Positions 1-9,365 of a stretch of 64,000 nt of DNA are shown here, one piece after another (the first letter of the stretch is position 1; each line of letters starts with the position of its first letter). The position numbers and the translations under genes were made by a program. The notes under the pieces are model-generated. The model saw only the letters and a program-made list of their open reading frames with translations, had not been told where the DNA came from and searched no databases. Source of the stretch: an uncultured Prevotellaceae bacterium (lineage in GTDB: Bacteria > Bacteroidota > Bacteroidia > Bacteroidales > Bacteroidaceae). The stretch spans positions 47,472 through 111,471 of the forward strand of contig CAMWQU010000005.1 in the NCBI GenBank assembly GCA_947176535.1, given 5' to 3'.

Positions 1-2
1 TG

Positions 3-530
3 AAAACGGAACTGAGCCGGTGTGACAAGCGCATCATGAAGTGCCGGGCCTGCGGTATGTATCCGCAGGAGGACGCTCCTTTCTACGAATGGCGGAAACG
101 TGTTGCTGCCATCGAGGCCCCCGATGAATACGCGCTTTCACGTTACAGCATCTTCCAGCGGCAGAGGGGGAAAGTGGCTCACCGTGCAGACGGTTATCTC
201 CACATCGCTATGGGCAATCATAAGGTGAGTATGCTGCCGTGGACGAAAGAGAACACGAAAGGTATCGTCATCTACCACTATTCTGTGGGCACGTGGAACA
301 CGTTTGAACAGAAAACGGTTCAGGGTGGTCGGGAACTGGAAAAGCATCCCACCAAAAAGCATGCCCGGCACTGGCGTTACTTTTATGACCTGTACAAGAA
401 AGGCCAGTTGCGGGAGGAATATGACCGTGTAATAGGTACTGCAAACTATAAGCGTCTTGTTTCCGAGGGCTATATCGTGGAGGACGATACGATTTATAAC
501 TATTTTAGAAACCATATTCAGTGGCCATGA
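3..530 (+). CDS. glycosyltransferase (GT2/GT92-like), C-terminal fragment
   Basis: The frame is open to the left edge of the window, so this is the 3' part of a longer gene whose catalytic part lies outside. The visible stretch has the pattern of the C-terminal region of Bacteroidales family 2/92-like glycosyltransferases: a basic 'HRADGY' segment, then 'GNHKV', then 'IYHYSVGTWNTFEQK', and a 'HARHWRYFYDLYK' segment. The donor sugar cannot be told. The stop overlaps the ATG of the fucosyltransferase gene (ATGA), so the two are translationally coupled and probably act on the same surface glycan. The family call rests on this tail only. Confidence 0.6.
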   Translation, partial: KTELSRCDKRIMKCRACGMYPQEDAPFYEWRKRVAAIEAPDEYALSRYSIFQRQRGKVAHRADGYLHIAMGNHKVSMLPWTKENTKGIVIYHYSVGTWNTFEQKTVQGGRELEKHPTKKHARHWRYFYDLYKKGQLREEYDRVIGTANYKRLVSEGYIVEDDTIYNYFRNHIQWP

Positions 531-1387
531 GACTGATAAAAATGACCGGAGGACTGGGCAACCAGATGTTTATCTACGTGTTGTATCTGCGTATGAAAAG
601 CCGATTCCCAGATACCCGCATCGACCTTTCCGATATGCAGCATTATCATGTTCATTACGGTTATGAGATGAACAAGGTGTTCGGCTTGCCCCGGACTGCG
701 GAGGTCTGTATGCCGCAATGGGTGAAGAAAGCACTTGAGATACTCTGTTTCCGTGTGATTTTGGAACGGCATGAACGCGGCTCGCTGCGTCACTACGATG
801 GGGCTATCCGCTGGCCGTGGGTCTACTACAAGGGTTTCTATCAGAACCTGATTTACTTTGCAGGCCATGAGGAGGAAATCCGTCGCGCGTTTACGTTCGA
901 CATGTCAAGGGTGAGTGAACGCAACCGGGCGTTGGCCGCCGAGATGGACAAGGATGCCGGCAGTGTGGCTTTGCACATCCGGCGGGGTGACTATCTGCAG
1001 GCCGCGCATTATAAGAAAGTGGGCTGTGTGTGTCAGTTGCCTTATTATCAGCGAGCTATTGCCGAGATGCGTCGGCGCGTGACAAATCCCCGTGTGTTCA
1101 TTTTCTCGGAGGACGAACAGTGGGTAAGGGAAAACCTTCCGATGGAAGATGCCGTGTTTGTGAATTGGAATCGGGGAGAGGACAGTTGGCAGGACATGAT
1201 GCTGATGTCGCACTGTCACCATAATATCATCTGTAACAGTACGTTCTCGTGGTGGGCAGCGTGGCTGAACGGACATGACGGAAAACTGGTGTTCTGTCCT
1301 GACCGTTGGTATGCCGATGATTCGGGGGGGGTAAATCTCTGTCCCGAAGAATGGGTCAGGATAAGTACAAGAGATGGTCTAACATGA
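527..1387 (+). CDS. alpha-1,2-fucosyltransferase-like protein (GT11)
   Basis: This is a 286-residue cytosolic glycosyltransferase that should move fucose from GDP-fucose to a glycan. The GT11 hallmarks are visible: GGLGNQMF at residues 8-15 and HIRRGDY at 150-156, the nucleotide-binding motif of alpha-1,2/alpha-1,6 fucosyltransferases. A 'NSTFSWWAAWL' segment near the C-terminus is also typical. I chose ATG 527 because it overlaps the upstream stop as ATGA; a GTG at 521 is also in frame. It sits inside a same-strand glycosyltransferase operon, so it probably decorates a capsule, O-antigen or glycoprotein glycan. The acceptor is not predictable. Confidence 0.88.
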   Translation: MRLIKMTGGLGNQMFIYVLYLRMKSRFPDTRIDLSDMQHYHVHYGYEMNKVFGLPRTAEVCMPQWVKKALEILCFRVILERHERGSLRHYDGAIRWPWVYYKGFYQNLIYFAGHEEEIRRAFTFDMSRVSERNRALAAEMDKDAGSVALHIRRGDYLQAAHYKKVGCVCQLPYYQRAIAEMRRRVTNPRVFIFSEDEQWVRENLPMEDAVFVNWNRGEDSWQDMMLMSHCHHNIICNSTFSWWAAWLNGHDGKLVFCPDRWYADDSGGVNLCPEEWVRISTRDGLT

Positions 1388-1400
1388 TAGTTGCATCGGT

Positions 1401-2576
1401 ATGAAGAAAACGTTGGCTTTTGTACATCCTGTTTTTCCCAGTGGAGGGACGGAGAAAATGACGTTGGAGGTGGGCGAATATCTTTGCCAGCATGGTTTCC
1501 GGGTTATTGTGTTGTGTAGGGAATTTCGATCCGATCTGATGCCTTGGGATAGCCATATAGAGGTTCTGACGTATAGTAATAAACTGCGAAAAAGAGAAGC
1601 TGCCGAGGAAATCATACAGCATATTCGCCAACAAGATATTCAGGTCGTTACTTATGGTCTTTTCTTGCCCCCGTTTGCTTCATACATCAAAGAAAAGACT
1701 GGCTGCAAGATAGTTGTAACAGCCCATTCGATGCCTTTTTGGCAATCTCATGCCAAGAACGCAGTGAAAGAGCGAAGAAAGGCCGGCAATCTGTGGGAGC
1801 GTATTACGTGGAATTTGTGGTATCGTCCACTCATTAACGTATTTCATAGGTACGATAAAAAGGTGAATTGTGATTATTTACATACCCTGACCGAGATTGA
1901 TGCCTATGTGGTGCTTTGTCCTGAATATCGTGAACAGTTATGTAAGGTTCTGCATTTAGACGAGAATACCAAAAAGAAAATCTATGTAATCCCCAATTTT
2001 CAGCTACCTAATGAACGCCCCAACCTTGAGAAGGAGAAATTGGTAGTTTATGTAGGGAGACTGAGTTATGTGGATAAAAGAGTAGACCGCCTTTTGCATA
2101 TATGGGCCATGGTGGAGGCTCAGGTCTCTGACTGGCGTCTGGAAATCGTAGGAGAAGGGGATGAAGAGCAGAATCTACGCGCATTGGCCCAACGGTTGGG
2201 ATTGAGAAATGTTTCTTTTGAGGGACGGCAGAATCCGCAACCCTATTACGATCGTGCAGCTATCCTATGTCTTACAAGTACCCTTGAAGGGTGGGGATTA
2301 GTGCTTACGGAAGCGCAAACCAATGGGGTAGTGCCTATAGCATTTGATTGTAGTGCCGGAGTTCATAACTTATTGTCACCTACCGGAGAATATGGCATCC
2401 TCATACCTCCATTTGAACTAGATGCTTATGTCCGGGAATTGCTTCGTCTTATGAACGACGATGTTCGGTGTGCAGAACTTCGGCAGCGCGTACTTCAACG
2501 TAAGTACCCCAGGGAGGATGTTTGTTATAAATATTATCAACTTTATCAACTGCTGTGTGAAGATGCCGCATCCTAA
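1401..2576 (+). CDS. glycosyltransferase family 4, first of a tandem pair
   Basis: This 391-residue protein has a GT-B fold. The N-terminal half begins 'MKKTLAFVHPVFPSGG' with the glycine-rich acceptor-side loop. The C-terminal half (from about residue 210) carries the Glycos_transf_1 domain: 'VYVGRLSYVDKRVDRL', then 'EGWGLVLTEAQ', the retaining EX7E nucleotide-sugar motif. It starts 13 bases after the fucosyltransferase and overlaps the next gene by 14 bases. The next gene is a clear paralogue, most alike around the EX7E motif. The likely role is one retaining glycosyl transfer in assembly of a surface glycan; the sugar is unknown. Confidence 0.85.
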   Translation: MKKTLAFVHPVFPSGGTEKMTLEVGEYLCQHGFRVIVLCREFRSDLMPWDSHIEVLTYSNKLRKREAAEEIIQHIRQQDIQVVTYGLFLPPFASYIKEKTGCKIVVTAHSMPFWQSHAKNAVKERRKAGNLWERITWNLWYRPLINVFHRYDKKVNCDYLHTLTEIDAYVVLCPEYREQLCKVLHLDENTKKKIYVIPNFQLPNERPNLEKEKLVVYVGRLSYVDKRVDRLLHIWAMVEAQVSDWRLEIVGEGDEEQNLRALAQRLGLRNVSFEGRQNPQPYYDRAAILCLTSTLEGWGLVLTEAQTNGVVPIAFDCSAGVHNLLSPTGEYGILIPPFELDAYVRELLRLMNDDVRCAELRQRVLQRKYPREDVCYKYYQLYQLLCEDAAS

Positions 2577-3732
2577 AACAATTGCTTTTATACATCCTGT
2601 TTTTCCCTGTGGCGGTGCCGAGAACGTTACTCTTGAGATTGGCCGTGTTTTGTCTTCTCAAGGTTATCGTATCGTTGTACTCTGTGAGAGGCTTTATTCC
2701 GAAATCATGCCGCCTGACAGCCCTATTCACATAGCGTATTATACCGTCCGTAAGCCTTCTAAAAAGGAACACGCTTTGGAGATGATAGAAAAGATACGCA
2801 CTCTGGGCATTGATGTGCTTGTCTATGTTGTGAACTATCCGCGCCACATCGAATGGATTCGTCAGCAGACGGGTGCGCGCATAGTAGTGGCAAATCATGG
2901 CATGATGTACTGGCAGGTTTTTAGTAAAATAGAGTCTCTCAGGAAGAAACGAAAGAAAAACCTTTGGCATCGCCTGCGTTGGTATTTTTGGTACAGAGAG
3001 CGAGTAAAATCCGCCGACTATTATTTATGCAGAGTTCAACGAACGTATCGTTCCCTTCTGTGGCGAGTAGATGCCTATATGGTGCTTTGTGAGGGCTACC
3101 GCAGTCAGTTGATTCGTGATTTAGCTCCCGATGAGGCTACACAACGGAAAATCTATGTCATTCCCAACTTTCAGCATCCCCATCCAGACCCTTGTCTTCA
3201 GAAAGAGAAAAAAGTTCTCTTCGTTGGGAGACTTACTCATGCAGACAAGCGTGTGGATCGCCTCCTGCGTGTTTGGGCAATGCTGGAACCGCAGATGCCC
3301 GATTGGGAGTTGCAAATTGTAGGTGAGGGGGAGGAACTATCCCGCTTACTGGATTTGGCCGACAGACTTCAACTTCGGAATGTGCGTTTTGAGGGGCGAC
3401 AGAATCCGCAACCTTATTACGACCGTGCAGCTATTCTGTGCCTGACAAGTACTCATGAAGGTTGGGGACTGGTGCTTACGGAAGCGCAGACCAACGGTGT
3501 TGTTCCTATCGCATTTGATTGTAGTGCCGGAGTCCATACCATATTGTCATCCGATGATTCAGGGCAGTGTGGTGTTCTCGTGCCTCCGTTTAATCTTGAT
3601 ATCTATGCTCGTGAGTTGCATCGTCTTATGTCGGATGAATGTTGGTGGCGAACGCTTCAGCAGAATGTACTGCAGCGACGCTTCCCGTTGGAGGACACTT
3701 GCAAGCGTTACAAAAATATGTTTGAAGCCTGA
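2563..3732 (+). CDS. glycosyltransferase family 4, second of a tandem pair
   Basis: This is a 389-residue GT-B glycosyltransferase, paralogous to the preceding gene. I chose ATG 2563 ('MPHPKTIAFIHPVFP') because it aligns with the start of the neighbour; an upstream in-frame ATG at 2461 would only add residues from inside the previous gene. The donor-binding half contains 'LFVGRLTHADKRVDRL' and 'EGWGLVLTEAQ'. About 50 residues around this motif are nearly identical to the neighbour, while the N-terminal halves differ more. That pattern points to a duplicated gene with a changed acceptor. The gene is part of the same operon. Confidence 0.85.
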   Translation: MPHPKTIAFIHPVFPCGGAENVTLEIGRVLSSQGYRIVVLCERLYSEIMPPDSPIHIAYYTVRKPSKKEHALEMIEKIRTLGIDVLVYVVNYPRHIEWIRQQTGARIVVANHGMMYWQVFSKIESLRKKRKKNLWHRLRWYFWYRERVKSADYYLCRVQRTYRSLLWRVDAYMVLCEGYRSQLIRDLAPDEATQRKIYVIPNFQHPHPDPCLQKEKKVLFVGRLTHADKRVDRLLRVWAMLEPQMPDWELQIVGEGEELSRLLDLADRLQLRNVRFEGRQNPQPYYDRAAILCLTSTHEGWGLVLTEAQTNGVVPIAFDCSAGVHTILSSDDSGQCGVLVPPFNLDIYARELHRLMSDECWWRTLQQNVLQRRFPLEDTCKRYKNMFEA

Positions 3733-3735
3733 CTA

Positions 3736-4758
3736 ATGCCTGATGCTATGAAAGAAAAGGTTTTGACTATCATTATTCCCATGTATAACATGGAGAAGTA
3801 TATCGACCAGTGTCTCTCGTCGCTGTGTTTCGGAGAAGGCATGGAGCGTATGGAAGTACTTGTCATAAACGATGGCAGCAAAGACAACTGTCCCGCCATT
3901 GCCCATGATTACGAGGTGCGCTATCCGCAGACTTTCCATGTCATAGACAAAGAAAACGGAAACTACGGGTCGTGCATCAATAGGGGAGTGGCCGAGGCTA
4001 CGGGAAAATATATCCGTGTACTGGATGCTGATGACTTCTATGCGACGAAGAACTTGCCGGACTTTGTGAAGTTTCTGCAAGGCGCGGACTTGGATATGGT
4101 GTACACGAAATTCAGCCGTGTAGACGAGTGCGGGAATGTTATATGGCGTTCCCGTGTTCTGCGGATGGCAGGAACAGTGTATGGCTTGTCCGACCTTTAT
4201 CCTCGGTTGCACATGGCCATGCACAATATCACTTACCGCACGGAAGTGCTGCGCCGGATAGCGTATCGCCAGACTGAGGGTATCTCGTACACCGATCAGG
4301 AATGGATATTCTTGCCGATGGCGTTTGTGGAGCGTTGGCAATATTATCCGGAATTTATCTATGTTTATCGTTCGGAGCGCGAGGGACAGACCATGTCGCC
4401 GGAGCGGATAGTACGGGATATTGATCAGGAAATGCAGGGGATGATGGTAATGGTGAATCATTACGAACGCTTGAAAACCGGATTGTCATCTGAGCAGAAA
4501 GGGTATCTGAAAAACAGGCTCATGACTCGGGCGAGGTTGATATATAAAAGATTCCTGCTTGCTTATTACAAGGAGCTGAAACCCTGCATGAGCAAGTTGG
4601 TGAAGATGGACGAGGACATCCGGAAACTTTCCCCGGAAATATGGGAGGAGATGGAGAACGTCTGCTTCCACATATCCGTCTTTAAGTATCGTTTCATCCG
4701 TAACTGGCGAAAGAGCGGATATAACGGAGATTTGTGGGGGCTTCGCTTCAAGCGTTAG
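3736..4758 (+). CDS. glycosyltransferase family 2
   Basis: This 340-residue inverting GT-A glycosyltransferase opens with the family pattern 'LTIIIPMYNMEKYIDQCL'. 'VINDGSKDN' follows near residue 38, and the 'VLDADD' metal-binding DxD-type motif near residue 95. The C-terminal third is helical and rich in Arg and Lys. A second in-frame ATG at 3748 is an equally good start. It begins three bases after the GT4 stop and is the last gene of the operon visible here. It probably adds one sugar to the same glycan; the substrate is unknown. Confidence 0.85.
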   Translation: MPDAMKEKVLTIIIPMYNMEKYIDQCLSSLCFGEGMERMEVLVINDGSKDNCPAIAHDYEVRYPQTFHVIDKENGNYGSCINRGVAEATGKYIRVLDADDFYATKNLPDFVKFLQGADLDMVYTKFSRVDECGNVIWRSRVLRMAGTVYGLSDLYPRLHMAMHNITYRTEVLRRIAYRQTEGISYTDQEWIFLPMAFVERWQYYPEFIYVYRSEREGQTMSPERIVRDIDQEMQGMMVMVNHYERLKTGLSSEQKGYLKNRLMTRARLIYKRFLLAYYKELKPCMSKLVKMDEDIRKLSPEIWEEMENVCFHISVFKYRFIRNWRKSGYNGDLWGLRFKR

Positions 4759-4988
4759 GACCGACCTTCCGTGGCCGTGTCACGGTTCCCCTATGGACGG
4801 GCCTTGGTCCCGCTATTGTCGAGCCTCCGTCCCGCTATTGTCGAGGGCGGGTCGTCCTATGCCCCTAATCTAAACAGCTCCGACAACGTTTCTCTGAGGT
4901 ATAGCGGCAATCGTGACGTTACCTTGATTTATATAGAAGACTTTCCAGTGAAAGAAATGCTGGAAAACGATGCCCATCGGCCCTAAAA
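4759..4988. other. intergenic stretch with dispersed-repeat pieces
   Basis: This lies between the glycosyltransferase operon and the ATPase gene. At 4795-4860 it holds two copies of a 'CCCGCTATTGTCGAG'-like unit that recurs in altered form near 36716, 53278 and 54988. I see no gene I would defend; a 71-codon open frame here lacks any protein-like pattern. Confidence 0.5.
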
Positions 4989-5068
4989 ATGGAATAAGTG
5001 GACAAAAATAGGGTCGAAAAAATGGAATAAGTGGATAAAAATGGGGCTAAAAAGATGGAATAAGTGGA
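4989..5068 (+). repeat. three-copy direct repeat, 33-bp period
   Basis: The 14-mer ATGGAATAAGTGGA occurs at 4989, 5022 and 5055, exactly 33 bases apart, with A-rich variable spacers. The last copy ends just before the promoter element of the ATPase gene. The period is about three helical turns, so a protein could bind all copies on one face. No function is known to me. Confidence 0.8.
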
Positions 5069-5110
5069 TTTTTCTCTTGGCGGAACGGACTAAAAAGTGT
5101 ATTTTTGCAT
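5069..5110 (+). promoter_or_regulatory. promoter element shared by two ATPase genes
   Basis: This 42-base element begins TTTTTCTCTTGGC and ends TATTTTTGCAT. The -7 box TATTTTTG is at 5100-5107, with TTGG about 18 bases upstream. The same 42-base layout, with about 31 matching bases by eye, precedes the second DUF4143 ATPase gene at 53555-53596. Confidence 0.7.
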
Positions 5111-5132
5111 CAAATACAGACTTATAAGGATT

Positions 5133-6500
5133 ATGCTTGAACGGAAATTCGCTCAATATCTGGAACGTTTCCTGCGGGAAGAATCGAACAAAATTCTGCT
5201 GGTCAATGGTGCCCGGCAGATAGGAAAGTCCTATCTTATCCGTTATGTCGGGAATAAGCTCTTCAAACATTTTGTGGAAATCAATTTGAAAGAGGATAAG
5301 GAAGGCGAGCAGGTTTTTGCCGATGTCCATACAACCAACGACCTCTATATGCGGTTGAGCAACTTCTACTCAAAGTCTTTAGGGGATAAGACAGACACGT
5401 TGGTGTTTTTGGATGAGATTCAGAGTTATCCTCATCTGATGACGATGCTGAAATTTCTCAATCAGGAATCCCGGTACAGGTTTATTGCAAGCGGCTCCCA
5501 GTTGGGTGTAGCCTTGTCGGAGACACCATCGGTGCCGCTTGGCAGCGTGGCTATCGAGCAGATGTATCCTCTCGATTTTGAGGAGTTTCTGTGGGCCACC
5601 GGTATTAGTAAAGAGTGGATCGGAGACATTCATAATAGTTTTCTTCGTGAGGAAGCCTTGGACGAAAGTACACACAACATCCTTTTGAAACGCTTTCAAT
5701 ACTATCTGCTTGTCGGAGGTATGCCCGAGGCCGTGAACAAGTATCTGGAGGATAGAAATATGGTGCGTGTCAGACAGACGCATCGGGATATACACAATCT
5801 CTATCGCATTGATGCTTCCCAGTATGATGAAGAGCATAAGTTAATCATTCGCAAAATATACGACCTTATTCCAAGTAATCTGGAGAATAAGAAGAAGCGC
5901 ATCGTATATAAAGATATAGAAGGTAAAAAAGGAAAAACATTCTCCGATTATGCCGATGAGTTTGAATATCTGACTAATTCCGGCGTGGCTCTGGAAGTGT
6001 CTGCCATCAGCAATCCCCGTTTCCCGCTTGCGGAATCGGAGCAGAAACGCCTTGTGAAACTCTACCTGAATGATGTGGGACTGCTGACGAATCTCCTTTA
6101 TGAGTTGAATGTGAATGCCGTGTTGCAGGACATCAAGAGTATCAACCTTGGCACGGTATATGAGTCTGTTGTTGCTCAAGAACTTGCCGCACATGGTTTC
6201 AGGCTTCATTATTATGACAACAAGCAAAAGGGTGAGGTGGATTTCCTTATTGATGACTATGAACAGTTGAAAGTGTTGCCCTTGGAGATTAAGTCGGGAA
6301 AGGATTACACCGGGCATAGTGCTCTCACAAAGTTCATTGAAACGCCCGACTATGGCATAGACCGTGCAATTGTATTTTCTAATGAGCGGAAAGTGTTCGA
6401 GAAAAAGGGTGTCACTTATTTACCTATATATTATTGTATGTTTTTTCATAAAGGACATCGTGACAGCTCGGTGATACTGCCGGAGCTGGAGGCAGTCTGA
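5133..6500 (+). CDS. AAA-type ATPase with C-terminal DUF4143
   Basis: This 455-residue protein belongs to the AAA_14/DUF4143 family (COG1373). Walker A is GARQIGKS at residues 26-33 and Walker B is VFLDEIQ at 91-97. The C-terminal third holds the 'LYLNDVGLLTNL' segment and a restriction-endonuclease-like 'GEVDFLI...LEIKSG' pattern. I chose ATG 5133, which follows AAGGA, because an upstream GTG (5097) lies within the -7 box. The family is common in gut Bacteroidales, often in accessory regions, and its cellular role is not settled. It is transcribed alone and is distantly related to the gene at 53639. Confidence 0.85.
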   Translation: MLERKFAQYLERFLREESNKILLVNGARQIGKSYLIRYVGNKLFKHFVEINLKEDKEGEQVFADVHTTNDLYMRLSNFYSKSLGDKTDTLVFLDEIQSYPHLMTMLKFLNQESRYRFIASGSQLGVALSETPSVPLGSVAIEQMYPLDFEEFLWATGISKEWIGDIHNSFLREEALDESTHNILLKRFQYYLLVGGMPEAVNKYLEDRNMVRVRQTHRDIHNLYRIDASQYDEEHKLIIRKIYDLIPSNLENKKKRIVYKDIEGKKGKTFSDYADEFEYLTNSGVALEVSAISNPRFPLAESEQKRLVKLYLNDVGLLTNLLYELNVNAVLQDIKSINLGTVYESVVAQELAAHGFRLHYYDNKQKGEVDFLIDDYEQLKVLPLEIKSGKDYTGHSALTKFIETPDYGIDRAIVFSNERKVFEKKGVTYLPIYYCMFFHKGHRDSSVILPELEAV

Positions 6501-6523
6501 TTTCTCGGCCGGCCATAAACGAA

Positions 6524-6564
6524 AAAAGACTATCGAGGAACTTTTGTTCGCACGATAGTCTTTT
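6524..6564. terminator. bidirectional terminator between the ATPase gene and alaS
   Basis: A 12-bp perfect stem (AAAAGACTATCG / CGATAGTCTTTT) encloses a 17-base loop and is flanked by A and T runs. It lies between two convergent genes, so it can end transcription from both sides. Confidence 0.8.
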
Positions 6565-6618
6565 GTTATTGTCTGTAACAGTCTGTTTCCGGGATGAAAA
6601 TACCCCGGAATAGACCTT

Positions 6619-9237
6619 TTATTGTGTCAGCAACTCAATCATTTTGTCTACGGCAGAGATGAGGCCCTGAGGGTTCTTTCCGCCGGCAGTGGCAAAATGA
6701 GGCTGTCCGCCGCCGCCGCCTTGTATGAGTTTTGCGGCTTCACGGATGTTCTTGCCTACGTTCACGCCCTGGCTTACCAGATTGTCGGAAACGGCTGCTG
6801 TCAGCATGGGTTTACCCTCGTTCAGGCTACCGATGACGACAACTGCGTTCTCTACCTCGGCGCGCAACTGGAAAGCAATGTCCTTGACGTATTCGGGAGC
6901 GATGAGCGGCAGCACCACTTTCATAACGGTCATGCCTTTTTCCTCCTTGGCATTCTCTTTCAGGTTTTGCTTGATTTGCTGGGCCTTCTCGCGCATCGCG
7001 TTTTCGATTTGCTCACGTAAGGCAGCGTTCTCGTTCAGGAATTTCTGTATGGTGCCTTGCAGGTCGGGCGTGTTGTTGAAGAGGTGGCGCAGATAAGAGA
7101 TGGTGTCAGTGACCTGATACATCATTTCTTCCACCTTGGCACCCGTGATGGCCTCGATACGGCGGACACCTGCGGCTACGCTGCTTTCCGAAAGAATCTT
7201 CACCATACCCAACTGACCCGTGCTGCGGGCATGACAACCGCCGCAGAACTCCACGCTGTCGCCGAACTGCACGACGCGGACACGGTCGCCGTACTTCTCG
7301 CCGAAGAGGGCGATGGCACCGAGTTTCTTAGCTTCCTCAATGGGCATATCGCGGTGATCCTGCAAAGGCAGATTCTCACGAATCTTGGCATTCACCAACC
7401 GCTCTACCTGCCGAAGTTCCTCGTCCGTCACTTTCTGGAAGTGCGAGAAGTCGAAACGCAGGTACTGAGGCGTTACGAGCGAACCTTTCTGCTCCACATG
7501 CGTACCCAATACCTGACGCAGAGCCTGGTCGAGCAGGTGTGTGGCCGTGTGGTTGGCCTCGCTGGCCCGGCGCGCATCAATGTCTACGCAGGCCATGAAA
7601 GGAACTTCGGGCTGCGTGGGCAACGTCTTGGCAATATGCACGGAAAGGTTATTCTCCGTTTTTGTATCAATGATTTCGATGGTTTCGTTTTCGCTCACCA
7701 GCACACCGCTGTCGCCCACCTGTCCGCCTTTTTCGGCATAGAACGGCGTGTTGTCCAGAACTATCTGGTAGTAGGTCTGCTTCTTCTGCACCACCTGACG
7801 GTAGCGCAGGATGCGGCACTCGTATTCGGTGTAGTCCCAACCCACGAAACGGCTTTCACCCGAGGCAACCTCTATCCAGTCGCCGTTCTCCACCTGTGCG
7901 GCATTGCGGGCGCGCTCTTTCTGTTTCTGCATTTCGGCGTTGAAGCACTCCTCATCGACCGTCAGTCCGTTTTCGCGACAGATAAGTTCCGTCAGGTCGA
8001 GGGGGAATCCGTAAGTGTCGAACAGGGTGAACGCTTTCTCGCCGTCGATGACGGTTCTGTTTGCTTCCTTGGTCTCGGCCATCACCTTGTCCAGCAGGCG
8101 GATGCCCGTTTCCAACGTGCGTAGGAAACTGTCCTCCTCCTCTTTCATCACCTTGCTTATCAGTTCTTTCTGTGCCTCCAGTTCGGGATAGGTTTCCCCC
8201 ATTTCGCGGATGAGCACGGGCAGCAGACGATAGATGAACGACTCTTTCTGTCCGAGGAACGTGTAGGCGTAGCGCACGGCGCGTCGCAGGATGCGGCGGA
8301 TGACGTAGCCGGCTTTGGCATTTCCGGGCAACTGTCCGTCAGCAATGGAGAACGCGATGGTGCGCAGGTGGTCGGCCACAACGCGCATGGCGACGTCGGT
8401 CTCTTCCTTTTCTCCGTATTTGTAACCCGTCATATCACCGATGGCGCGGATGATGGGCTGGAATACGTCGGTATCGTAGTTGGAGTGTTTGCCTTGGATG
8501 GCGCGCACCAGACGCTCGAAGCCCATGCCCGTGTCGATGACATTCATTCCGAGGGGCTCCAGATGGCCGTCGGCTTTGCGCTCGAACTGCATGAACACGA
8601 TGTTCCATATCTCGATAACCTGCGGGTTGTCTTTGTTCACCAGTTCGCGGCCGGGCACCTGGGCTTTCTCCTCGTCGGTACGGCTGTCGAGGTGTATCTC
8701 GGAGCACGGGCCGCAGGGGCCTGTCTCGCCCATTTCCCAGAAGTTGTCGTGCTTGTTGCCGTCGATGATGTGGTCGGCCGGTACGTGTTTCAGCCAGAAG
8801 CGGGCGGCCTCGTCGTCGCGGCCGAGGTTTTCCTCGGGAGAACCCTCGAACACGGTTACATAGAGGTCGGCGGGATTGAGCTTCAGCACATCCACCAGAT
8901 ATTCCCAAGCCATGTCGATGGCCCCCTCCTTGAAGTAGTCGCCGAATGACCAGTTACCCAGCATCTCGAACATGGTGTGGTGGTAGGTGTCGTGGCCCAC
9001 CTCCTCGAGGTCGTTATGTTTACCGCTGACGCGCAGGCACTTCTGCGAATCGGCGCGGCGGCGCGGTTCGGGGTCGCGCTGTCCCAGGATGATGTCTTTC
9101 CACTGGTTCATGCCTGCGTTGGTGAACATCAGGGTGGGGTCGTCCTTGACGACCATGGGTGCGGAAGGAACTATCGTGTGTCCTTTCGACTCGAAAAAGT
9201 CCTTGAAAGAACTACGTATTTCATTTGCAGTCATCAT
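6619..9237 (-). CDS. alaS: alanine--tRNA ligase
   Basis: This is a full-length (872-residue) class II alanyl-tRNA synthetase. It begins '[20 protein letters not shown]', typical of AlaRS, followed by '[12 protein letters not shown]'-like core text. The editing domain motif HTATHLL lies near residues 563-569 and the zinc-binding CGGCH near 664. The C-Ala domain ends with '[14 protein letters not shown]'. It charges tRNA-Ala and hydrolyses mischarged Ser/Gly-tRNA-Ala. Two ATGs sit side by side (9237 and 9234), and either could be used. It is divergent from the MerR gene, with facing promoters in a 128-base gap. Confidence 0.98.
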   Translation of the reverse strand: MMTANEIRSSFKDFFESKGHTIVPSAPMVVKDDPTLMFTNAGMNQWKDIILGQRDPEPRRRADSQKCLRVSGKHNDLEEVGHDTYHHTMFEMLGNWSFGDYFKEGAIDMAWEYLVDVLKLNPADLYVTVFEGSPEENLGRDDEAARFWLKHVPADHIIDGNKHDNFWEMGETGPCGPCSEIHLDSRTDEEKAQVPGRELVNKDNPQVIEIWNIVFMQFERKADGHLEPLGMNVIDTGMGFERLVRAIQGKHSNYDTDVFQPIIRAIGDMTGYKYGEKEETDVAMRVVADHLRTIAFSIADGQLPGNAKAGYVIRRILRRAVRYAYTFLGQKESFIYRLLPVLIREMGETYPELEAQKELISKVMKEEEDSFLRTLETGIRLLDKVMAETKEANRTVIDGEKAFTLFDTYGFPLDLTELICRENGLTVDEECFNAEMQKQKERARNAAQVENGDWIEVASGESRFVGWDYTEYECRILRYRQVVQKKQTYYQIVLDNTPFYAEKGGQVGDSGVLVSENETIEIIDTKTENNLSVHIAKTLPTQPEVPFMACVDIDARRASEANHTATHLLDQALRQVLGTHVEQKGSLVTPQYLRFDFSHFQKVTDEELRQVERLVNAKIRENLPLQDHRDMPIEEAKKLGAIALFGEKYGDRVRVVQFGDSVEFCGGCHARSTGQLGMVKILSESSVAAGVRRIEAITGAKVEEMMYQVTDTISYLRHLFNNTPDLQGTIQKFLNENAALREQIENAMREKAQQIKQNLKENAKEEKGMTVMKVVLPLIAPEYVKDIAFQLRAEVENAVVVIGSLNEGKPMLTAAVSDNLVSQGVNVGKNIREAAKLIQGGGGGQPHFATAGGKNPQGLISAVDKMIELLTQ

Positions 9238-9284
9238 GTCGTTTATCGTTTATGAGTTTGTGATTCCCTGTTCTAATTCGGGCG

Positions 9285-9292
9285 CAAATATA
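9285..9292 (-). promoter_or_regulatory. -7 box of the alaS promoter
   Basis: On the minus strand this reads TATATTTG, matching TAnnTTTG, about 48 bases before the alaS ATG. No clear -33 element is visible. Confidence 0.6.
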
Positions 9293-9337
9293 CGAATAAT
9301 TTTTCAGTTTTCACTTTCCACTTTTCACTTTATTTCG

Positions 9338-9345
9338 TAACTTTG
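9338..9345 (+). promoter_or_regulatory. -7 box of the MerR-family gene promoter
   Basis: TAACTTTG matches the Bacteroidetes -7 consensus and lies 20 bases before the ATG, giving a leader of about 15 bases. Confidence 0.6.
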
Positions 9346-9365
9346 CACCGAACTAATAGATTCTT

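Noticed and set aside
4771..4986. 71-codon frame after the glycosyltransferase operon
   Set aside because: It is made of intergenic repeat text and has no protein-like pattern or start signal.
9240..9365. tRNA-sensing leader or riboswitch before alaS
   Set aside because: The leader is under 50 bases with no stable fold; plain divergent promoters explain the gap.
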